Below, in pieces: positions 51,107 through 61,563 of a stretch of 64,000 bases of DNA. Below the pieces are notes generated by a model. The model searched no databases, was not told where the DNA came from, and was given only the letters and a program-made list of their open reading frames with translations. This stretch comes from Auanema rhodensis (taxonomy: Eukaryota > Nematoda > Chromadorea > Rhabditida > Rhabditidae): contig OZ059897.1 of assembly GCA_964057225.1 (NCBI GenBank), positions 18,476,001 through 18,540,000 on the forward strand. The letters run 5' to 3'. Made by a program: the position numbers and the translations under genes. Position 1 is the first letter of the stretch. Every line of letters starts with the position of its first letter.

Positions 51107-54100
51107 ATTATTTCTTCAGGGTGAAAATCGAGGATATAAGTGTGAACTTATATCAGTTGATATCTCGGTGCATTTTTAAGCTAGCGCAAATCTGATAACA
51201 CAGATCGACGCAGCTTAAAAATCCGCATCGAATGCACTATACTACATTGAAAAACGCTTGATACAAAAATTAGTTATGATCGTTTAAAAAATGATGCATT
51301 AGTGTATGTTGAGTTTCCATGTACACTCAACATTGCTTCCAAAAACATTTTGACAAAATTTTTTTCGAAAAATTTCAAAATAATTTAGCAAAAAGTAGAT
51401 GTTTTTAAATTCCTTTTTTCAAGGCAAAGACGATGGACAATGTTATTCAACGAAAAAATTATTTCTTCAGGGTGAAAATCGAGGATATAAGTGTGAACTT
51501 ATATCAGTTGATATCTCGGTGCATTTTTAAGCTAGCGCAAATCTGATAACACAGATCGACGCAACTTAAAAATCCGCATCGAATGCACTATACTACATTG
51601 AAAAACGCTTGATACAAAAATTAGTTATGATCGTTTAAAAAATGATGCATTAGTGTATGTTGAGTTTCCATGTACACTCAACATTGCTTCCAAAAACATT
51701 TTGACAAAATTTTTTTCGAAAAATTTCAAAATAATTTAGCAAAAAGTAGATGTTTTTAGATTCCTTTTTTCAAGGCAAAGACGATGGACAATGTTATTCA
51801 ACGAAAAAATTATTTCTTCAGGGTGAAAATCGAGGATATAAGTGTGAACTTATATCAGTTGATATCTCGGTGCATTTTTAAGCTAGCGCAAATCTGATAA
51901 CACAGATCGACGCAGCTTAAAAATCCGGATCGAATGCACTATACTACATTAAGAAACGCTTGATACAAAAATTAGTTATGATCGTTTGAAAAATGATGCA
52001 TTAGTGTATGTTGAGTTTCCATGTACACTCAACATTGCTTCCAAAAACATTTTGACAAAAATTTTTTCGAAAAATTTCAAAATAATTTAGCAAAAAGTAG
52101 ATGTTTTTAGATTCCATTTTTCAAGGCAAAGACGATGGACAATGTTATTCAACGAAAAAATTAATTCTTCAGGGTGAAAATCGAGGATATAAGTGTGAAC
52201 TTATATCAGTTGATATCTCGGTGCATTTTTAAGCTAGCGCAAATCTGATAACACAGATCGACGCAGCTTAAAAATCCGCATCGAATGCACTATACTACAT
52301 TGAGAAACGCTTAATACATAAATTAGTTATGATCGTTTGAAAAATGATGCATTAGTGTATGTTGAGTTTCCATGTACACTCAACATTGCTTCCAAAAACA
52401 TTTTGACAAAAATTTTTTCGAAAAATTTCGAAATAATTTAGCAAAAAGTAGATGTTTTTAGATTCCATTTTTCAAGGCAAAGACGATGGACAATGTTATT
52501 CAACGAAAAAATTAATTCTTCAGGGTGAAAATCGAGGATATAAGTGTGAACTTATATCAGTTGATATCTCGGTGCATTTTTAAGCTAGCGCAAATCTGAT
52601 AACACAGATCGACGCAGCTTAAAAATCCGCATCGAATGCACTATACTACATTAAGAAACGCTTGATACAAAAATTAGTTATGATCGTTTGAAAAATGATG
52701 CATTAGTGTATGTTGAGTTTCCATGTACACTCAACATTGCTTCCAAAAACATTTTGACAAAAATTTTTTCGAAAAATTTCAAAATAATTTAGCAAAAAGT
52801 AGATGTTTTTAGATTCCATTTTTCAAGGCAAAGACGATGGACAATGTTATTCAACGAAAAAATTAATTCTTCAGGGTGAAAATCGAGGATATAAGTGTGA
52901 ACTTATATCAGTTGATATCTCGGTGCATTTTTAAGCTAGCGCAAATCTGATAACACAGATCGACGCAGCTTAAAAATCCGCATCGAATGCACTATACTAC
53001 ATTGAGAAACGCTTAATACATAAATTAGTTATGATCGTTTGAAAAATGATGCATTAGTGTATGTTGAGTTTCCATGTACACTCAACATTGCTTCCAAAAA
53101 CATTTTGACAAAAATTTTTTCGAAAAATTTCGAAATAATTTAGCAAAAAGTAGATGTTTTTAGATTCCATTTTTCAAGGCAAAGACGATGGACAATGTTA
53201 TTCAACGAAAAAATTAATTCTTCAGGGTGAAAATCGAGGATATAAGTGTGAACTTATATCAGTTGATATCTCGGTGCATTTTTAAGCTAGCGCAAATCTG
53301 ATAACACAGATCGACGCAGCTTAAAAATCCGCATCGAATGCACTATACTACATTAAGAAACGCTTGATACAAAAATTAGTTATGATCGTTTGAAAAATGA
53401 TGCATTAGTGTATGTTGAGTTTCCATGTACACTCAACATTGCTTCCAAAAACATTTTGACAAAAATTTTTTCGAAAAATTTCAAAATAATTTAGCAAAAA
53501 GTAGATGTTTTTAGATTCCATTTTTCAAGGCAAAGACGATGGACAATGTTATTCAACGAAAAAATTAATTCTTCAGGGTGAACATCGAGGATATAAGTGT
53601 GAACTTATATCAGTTGATATCTCGGTGCATTTTTAAGCTAGCGCAAATCTGATAACACAGATCGACGCAGCTTAAAAATCCGCATCGAATGCACTATACT
53701 ACATTAAGAAACGCTTGATACAAAAATTAGTTATGATCGTTTGAAAAATGATGCATTAGTGTATGTTGAGTTTCCATGTACACTCAACATTGCTTCCAAA
53801 AACATTTTGACAAAAATTTTTTCGAAAAATTTCGAAATAATTTAGCAAAAAGTAGATGTTTTTAGATTCCATTTTTCAAGGCAAAGACGATGGACAATGT
53901 TATTCAACGAAAAAATTAATTCTTCAGGGTGAAAATCGAGGATATAAGTGTGAACTTATATCAGTTGATATCTCGGTGCATTTTTAAGCTAGCGCAAATC
54001 TGATAACACAGATCGACGCAGCTTAAAAATCCGCATCGAATGCACTATACTACATTGAGAAACGCTTAATACATAAATTAGTTATGATCGTTTGAAAAAT

Positions 54101-54616
54101 GATGCATTAGTGTATGTTGAGTTTCCATGTACACTCAACATTGCTTCCAAAAACATTTTGACAAAAATTTTTTCGAAAAATTTCGAAATAATTTAGCAAA
54201 AAGTAGATGTTTTTAGATTCCATTTTTCAAGGCAAAGACGATGGACAATGTTATTCAACGAAAAAATTAATTCTTCAGGGTGAAAATCGAGGATATAAGT
54301 GTGAACTTATATCAGTTGATATCTCGGTGCATTTTTAAGCTAGCGCAAATCTGATAACACAGATCGACGCAGCTTAAAAATCCGCATCGAATGCACTATA
54401 CTACATTAAGAAACGCTTGATACAAAAATTAGTTATGATCGTTTGAAAAATGATGCATTAGTGTATGTTGAGTTTCCATGTACACTCAACATTGCTTCCA
54501 AAAACATTTTGACAAAAATTTTTTCGAAAAATTTCGAAATAATTTAGCAAAAAGTAGATGTTTTTAGATTCCATTTTTCAAGGCAAAGACGATGGACAAT
54601 GTTATTCAACGAAAAA

Positions 54617-54967
54617 ATTAATTCTTCAGGGTGAAAATCGAGGATATAAGTGTGAACTTATATCAGTTGATATCTCGGTGCATTTTTAAGCTAGCGCAAA
54701 TCTGATAACACAGATCGACGCAGCTTAAAAATCCGCATCGAATGCACTATACTACATTAAGAAACGCTTAATACATAAATTAGTTATGATCGTTTGAAAA
54801 ATGATGCATTAGTGTATGTTGAGTTTCCATGTACACTCAACATTGCTTCCAAAAACATTTTGACAAAAATTTTTTCGAAAAATTTCGAAATAATTTAGCA
54901 AAAAGTAGATGTTTTTAGATTCCATTTTTCAAGGCAAAGACGATGGACAATGTTATTCAACGAAAAA
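54617..54967 (+). repeat. Hybrid satellite unit at the duplication junction
   Basis: This unit joins the 5' part of the cattaagaaac subtype (A at 54759) to the 3' part of the ttaatacataaat subtype (A at 54770). In the other units I checked these two sites are not combined: A143 goes with ttgatac, and tacataaat goes with cattgagaaac. The parents are units 58756 (left part) and 50478 (right part), so the exchange lies in 54760-54769. Confidence 0.88.
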
Positions 54968-55245
54968 ATTAATTCTTCAGGGTGAAAATCGAGGATATAA
55001 GTGTGAACTTATATCAGTTGATATCTCGGTGCATTTTTAAGCTAGCGCAAATCTGATAACACAGATCGACGCAGCTTAAAAATCCGGATCGAATGCTTTA
55101 TACTACATGTACACTCAACATTGCTTCCAAAAACATTTTGACAAAAATTTTTTCGAAAAATTTCAAAATAATTTAGCAAAAAGTAGATGTTTTTAGATTC
55201 CTTTTTTCAAGGCAAAGACGATGGACAATGTTATTCAACGAAAAA
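54968..55245 (+). repeat. Shortened 278-bp satellite unit, copy 4
   Basis: Same 73-bp deletion and linked variants; join after 55108. It lies 4139 bp (278 + 11 x 351) after copy 3, within the second copy of the 4139-bp duplication. Confidence 0.95.
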
Positions 55246-58200
55246 ATTATTTCTTCAGGGTGAAAATCGAGGATATAAGTGTGAACTTATATCAGTTGAT
55301 ATCTCGGTGCATTTTTAAGCTAGCGCAAATCTGATAACACAGATCGACGCAGCTTAAAAATCCGCATCGAATGCACTATACTACATTGAAAAACGCTTGA
55401 TACAAAAATTAGTTATGATCGTTTAAAAAATGATGCATTAGTGTATGTTGAGTTTCCATGTACACTCAACATTGCTTCCAAAAACATTTTGACAAAATTT
55501 TTTTCGAAAAATTTCAAAATAATTTAGCAAAAAGTAGATGTTTTTAGATTCCTTTTTTCAAGGCAAAGACGATGGACAATGTTATTCAACGAAAAAATTA
55601 TTTCTTCAGGGTGAAAATCGAGGATATAAGTGTGAACTTATATCAGTTGATATCTCGGTGCATTTTTAAGCTAGCGCAAATCTGATAACACAGATCGACG
55701 CAACTTAAAAATCCGCATCGAATGCACTATACTACATTGAAAAACGCTTGATACAAAAATTAGTTATGATCGTTTAAAAAATGATGCATTAGTGTATGTT
55801 GAGTTTCCATGTACACTCAACATTGCTTCCAAAAACATTTTGACAAAATTTTTTTCGAAAAATTTCAAAATAATTTAGCAAAAAGTAGATGTTTTTAGAT
55901 TCCTTTTTTCAAGGCAAAGACGATGGACAATGTTATTCAACGAAAAAATTATTTCTTCAGGGTGAAAATCGAGGATATAAGTGTGAACTTATATCAGTTG
56001 ATATCTCGGTGCATTTTTAAGCTAGCGCAAATCTGATAACACAGATCGACGCAGCTTAAAAATCCGGATCGAATGCACTATACTACATTAAGAAACGCTT
56101 GATACAAAAATTAGTTATGATCGTTTGAAAAATGATGCATTAGTGTATGTTGAGTTTCCATGTACACTCAACATTGCTTCCAAAAACATTTTGACAAAAA
56201 TTTTTTCGAAAAATTTCAAAATAATTTAGCAAAAAGTAGATGTTTTTAGATTCCATTTTTCAAGGCAAAGACGATGGACAATGTTATTCAACGAAAAAAT
56301 TAATTCTTCAGGGTGAAAATCGAGGATATAAGTGTGAACTTATATCAGTTGATATCTCGGTGCATTTTTAAGCTAGCGCAAATCTGATAACACAGATCGA
56401 CGCAGCTTAAAAATCCGCATCGAATGCACTATACTACATTGAGAAACGCTTAATACATAAATTAGTTATGATCGTTTGAAAAATGATGCATTAGTGTATG
56501 TTGAGTTTCCATGTACACTCAACATTGCTTCCAAAAACATTTTGACAAAAATTTTTTCGAAAAATTTCGAAATAATTTAGCAAAAAGTAGATGTTTTTAG
56601 ATTCCATTTTTCAAGGCAAAGACGATGGACAATGTTATTCAACGAAAAAATTAATTCTTCAGGGTGAAAATCGAGGATATAAGTGTGAACTTATATCAGT
56701 TGATATCTCGGTGCATTTTTAAGCTAGCGCAAATCTGATAACACAGATCGACGCAGCTTAAAAATCCGCATCGAATGCACTATACTACATTAAGAAACGC
56801 TTGATACAAAAATTAGTTATGATCGTTTGAAAAATGATGCATTAGTGTATGTTGAGTTTCCATGTACACTCAACATTGCTTCCAAAAACATTTTGACAAA
56901 AATTTTTTCAAAAAATTTCAAAATAATTTAGCAAAAAGTAGATGTTTTTAGATTCCATTTTTCAAGGCAAAGACGATGGACAATGTTATTCAACGAAAAA
57001 ATTAATTCTTCAGGGTGAAAATCGAGGATATAAGTGTGAACTTATATCAGTTGATATCTCGGTGCATTTTTAAGCTAGCGCAAATCTGATAACACAGATC
57101 GACGCAGCTTAAAAATCCGCATCGAATGCACTATACTACATTGAGAAACGCTTAATACATAAATTAGTTATGATCGTTTGAAAAATGATGCATTAGTGTA
57201 TGTTGAGTTTCCATGTACACTCAACATTGCTTCCAAAAACATTTTGACAAAAATTTTTTCGAAAAATTTCGAAATAATTTAGCAAAAAGTAGATGTTTTT
57301 AGATTCCATTTTTCAAGGCAAAGACGATGGACAATGTTATTCAACGAAAAAATTAATTCTTCAGGGTGAAAATCGAGGATATAAGTGTGAACTTATATCA
57401 GTTGATATCTCGGTGCATTTTTAAGCTAGCGCAAATCTGATAACACAGATCGACGCAGCTTAAAAATCCGCATCGAATGCACTATACTACATTAAGAAAC
57501 GCTTGATACAAAAATTAGTTATGATCGTTTGAAAAATGATGCATTAGTGTATGTTGAGTTTCCATGTACACTCAACATTGCTTCCAAAAACATTTTGACA
57601 AAAATTTTTTCGAAAAATTTCAAAATAATTTAGCAAAAAGTAGATGTTTTTAGATTCCATTTTTCAAGGCAAAGACGATGGACAATGTTATTCAACGAAA
57701 AAATTAATTCTTCAGGGTGAACATCGAGGATATAAGTGTGAACTTATATCAGTTGATATCTCGGTGCATTTTTAAGCTAGCGCAAATCTGATAACACAGA
57801 TCGACGCAGCTTAAAAATCCGCATCGAATGCACTATACTACATTAAGAAACGCTTGATACAAAAATTAGTTATGATCGTTTGAAAAATGATGCATTAGTG
57901 TATGTTGAGTTTCCATGTACACTCAACATTGCTTCCAAAAACATTTTGACAAAAATTTTTTCGAAAAATTTCGAAATAATTTAGCAAAAAGTAGATGTTT
58001 TTAGATTCCATTTTTCAAGGCAAAGACGATGGACAATGTTATTCAACGAAAAAATTAATTCTTCAGGGTGAAAATCGAGGATATAAGTGTGAACTTATAT
58101 CAGTTGATATCTCGGTGCATTTTTAAGCTAGCGCAAATCTGATAACACAGATCGACGCAGCTTAAAAATCCGCATCGAATGCACTATACTACATTGAGAA

Positions 58201-59808
58201 ACGCTTAATACATAAATTAGTTATGATCGTTTGAAAAATGATGCATTAGTGTATGTTGAGTTTCCATGTACACTCAACATTGCTTCCAAAAACATTTTGA
58301 CAAAAATTTTTTCGAAAAATTTCGAAATAATTTAGCAAAAAGTAGATGTTTTTAGATTCCATTTTTCAAGGCAAAGACGATGGACAATGTTATTCAACGA
58401 AAAAATTAATTCTTCAGGGTGAAAATCGAGGATATAAGTGTGAACTTATATCAGTTGATATCTCGGTGCATTTTTAAGCTAGCGCAAATCTGATAACACA
58501 GATCGACGCAGCTTAAAAATCCGCATCGAATGCACTATACTACATTAAGAAACGCTTGATACAAAAATTAGTTATGATCGTTTGAAAAATGATGCATTAG
58601 TGTATGTTGAGTTTCCATGTACACTCAACATTGCTTCCAAAAACATTTTGACAAAAATTTTTTCGAAAAATTTCGAAATAATTTAGCAAAAAGTAGATGT
58701 TTTTAGATTCCATTTTTCAAGGCAAAGACGATGGACAATGTTATTCAACGAAAAAATTAATTCTTCAGGGTGAAAATCGAGGATATAAGTGTGAACTTAT
58801 ATCAGTTGATATCTCGGTGCATTTTTAAGCTAGCGCAAATCTGATAACACAGATCGACGCAGCTTAAAAATCCGCATCGAATGCACTATACTACATTAAG
58901 AAACGCTTGATACAAAAATTAGTTATGATCGTTTGAAAAATGATGCATTAGTGTATGTTGAGTTTCCATGTACACTCAACATTGCTTCCAAAAACATTTT
59001 GACAAAAATTTTTTCGAAAAATTTCGAAATAATTTAGCAAAAAGTAGATGTTTTTAGATTCCATTTTTCAAGGCAAAGACGATGGACAATGTTATTCAAC
59101 GAAAAAATTAATTCTTCAGGGTGAAAATCGAGGATATAAGTGTGAACTTATATCAGTTGATATCTCGGTGCATTTTTAAGCTAGCGCAAATCTGATAACA
59201 CAGATCGACGCAGCTTAAAAATCCGCATCGAATGCACTATACTACATTAAGAAACGCTTGATACAAAAATTAGTTATGATCGTTTGAAAAATGATGCATT
59301 AGTGTATGTTGAGTTTCCATGTACACTCAACATTGCTTCCAAAAACATTTTGACAAAAATTTTTTCGAAAAATTTCGAAATAATTTAGCAAAAAGTAGAT
59401 GTTTTTAGATTCCATTTTTCAAGGCAAAGACGATGGACAATGTTATTCAACGAAAAAATTAATTCTTCAGGGTGAAAATCGAGGATATAAGTGTGAACTT
59501 ATATCAGTTGATATCTCGGTGCATTTTAAAGCTAGCGCAAATCTGATAACACAGATCGACGCAGCTTAAAAATCCGCATCGAATGCACTATACTACATTA
59601 AGAAACGCTTGATACAAAAATTAGTTATGATCGTTTGAAAAATGATGCATTAGTGTATGTTGAGTTTCCATGTACACTCAACATTGCTTCCAAAAACATT
59701 TTGACAAAAATTTTTTCGAAAAATTTCAAAATAATTTAGCAAAAAGTAGATGTTTTTAGATTCCATTTTTCAAGGCAAAGACGATGGACAATGTTATTCA
59801 ACGAAAAA

Positions 59809-61563
59809 ATTAATTCTTCAGGGTGAAAATCGAGGATATAAGTGTGAACTTATATCAGTTGATATCTCGGTGCATTTTTAAGCTAGCGCAAATCTGATAA
59901 CACAGATCGACGCAGCTTAAAAATCCGCATCGAATGCACTATACTACATTGAGAAACGCGTGATACAAAAATTAGTTATGATCGTTTGAAAAATGATGCA
60001 TTAGTGTATGTTGAGTTTCCATGTACACTCAACATTGCTTCCAAAAACATTTTGACAAAAATTTTTTCGAAAAATTTCAAAATAATTTAGCAAAAAGTAG
60101 ATGTTTTTAGATTCCTTTTTTCAAGGCAAAGACGATGGACAATGTTATTCAACGAAAAAATTATTTCTTCAGGGTGAAAATCGAGGATATAAGTGTGAAC
60201 TTATATCAGTTGATATCTCGGTGCATTTTTAAGCTAGCGCAAATCTGATAACACAGATCGACGCAGCTTAACAATCCGCATCGAATGCACTATACTACAT
60301 TGAAAAACGCTTGATACAAAAATTAGTTATGATCGTTTGAAAAATGATGCATTAGTGTATGTTGAGTTTCCATGTACACTCAACATTGCTTCCAAAAACA
60401 TTTTGACAAAAATTTTTTCGAAAAATTTCAAAATAATTTAGCAAAAAGTAGATGTTTTTAGATTCCATTTCTCAAGGCAAAGACGATAGACAATGTTATT
60501 CAACGAAAAAATTAATTCTTCAGGGTGAAAATCGAGGATATAAGTGTGAACTTATATCAGTTGATATCTCGGTGCATTTTTAAGCTAGCGCAAATCTGAT
60601 AACACAGATCGACGCAGCTTAAAAATCCGCATCGAATGCACTATACTACATTGAAAAACGCTTGATACAAAAATTAGTTATGATCGTTTGAAAAATGATG
60701 CATTAGTGTATGTTGAGTTTCCATGTACACTCAACATTGCTTCCAAAAACATTTTGACAAAAATTTTTTCGAAAAATTTCAAAATAATTTAGCAAAAAGT
60801 AGATGTTTTTAGATTCCTTTTTTCAAGGCAAAGACGATGGACAATGTTATTCAACAAAAAAATTATTTCTTCAGGGTGAAAATCGAGGATATAAGTGTGA
60901 ACTTATATCAGTTGATATCTCGGTGCATTTTTAAGCTAGCGCAAATCTGATAACACAGATCGACGCAGCTTAAAAATCCGGATCGAATGCTTTATACTAC
61001 ATTAAGAAACGCTTGATACAAAAATTAGTTATGATCGTTTGAAAAATGATGCATTAGTGTATGTTGAGTTTCCATGTACACTCAACATTGCTTCCAAAAA
61101 CATTTTGACAAAAATTTTTTCGAAAAATTTCAAAATAATTTAGCAAAAAGTAGTTGTTTTTAGATTCCATTTCTCAAGGCAAAGACGATAGACAATGTTA
61201 TTCAACGAAAAAATTAATTCTTCAGGGTGAAAATCGAGGATATAAGTGTGAACTTATATCAGTTGATATCTCGGTGCATTTTTAAGCTAGCGCAAATCTG
61301 ATAACACAGATCGACGCAGCTTAAAAATCCGCATCGAATGCACTATACTACATTGAAAAACGCTTGATACAAAAATTAGTTATGATCGTTTGAAAAATGA
61401 TGCATTAGTGTATGTTGAGTTTCCATGTACACTCAACATTGCTTCCAAAAACATTTTGACAAAATTTTTTTCGAAAAATTTCAAAATAATTTAGCAAAAA
61501 GTAGATGTTTTTAGATTCCTTTTTTCAAGGCAAAGACGATGGACAATGTTATTCAACGAAAAA
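59809..61563 (+). repeat. Distant copy of block 37637-39391
   Basis: Units 59809, 60160, 60511, 60862 and 61213 follow the same order as 37637, 37988, 38339, 38690 and 39041: an ACGCGT unit, a unit with the rare cttaacaatcc plus ccatttctc and gatagac, a cattgaaaaac unit, a tgctttatac/agtagttg unit, and a unit with acaaaatttttttcg. The block recurs about 22.2 kb away. A private change in this copy is caacaaaaaaatt near 60856. Confidence 0.78.

Larger units (their letters stand above)
49147..52510 (+). repeat. 1682-bp tandem duplication nested with the 980-bp one
   Basis: Copies are 49147-50828 and 50829-52510: a 278-bp unit, two gtttaaaaaatg units (the second with caactt at 49882 and 51564), a ccggatcg/cattaagaaac unit and a tacataaat/tttcgaaat unit. 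The caactt change arose after the 980-bp duplication and before this one, which orders the two events. Private changes since then include 50284 (atataaaa) and 51408 (tttttaaatt). Confidence 0.85.
50630..58907 (+). repeat. 4139-bp tandem duplication
   Basis: Markers repeat at an offset of 4139 bp: the 278-bp unit (50829/54968), caactt (51564/55703), gtgaacatcg (53583/57722), and the order of tacataaat and cattaagaaac units between them. Differences seen are 51408 (a) versus 55547 (g) and 52771 (g) versus 56910 (a). The copy boundary lies in the hybrid unit 54617-54967. Ends are given at about the crossover interval. Confidence 0.87.
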
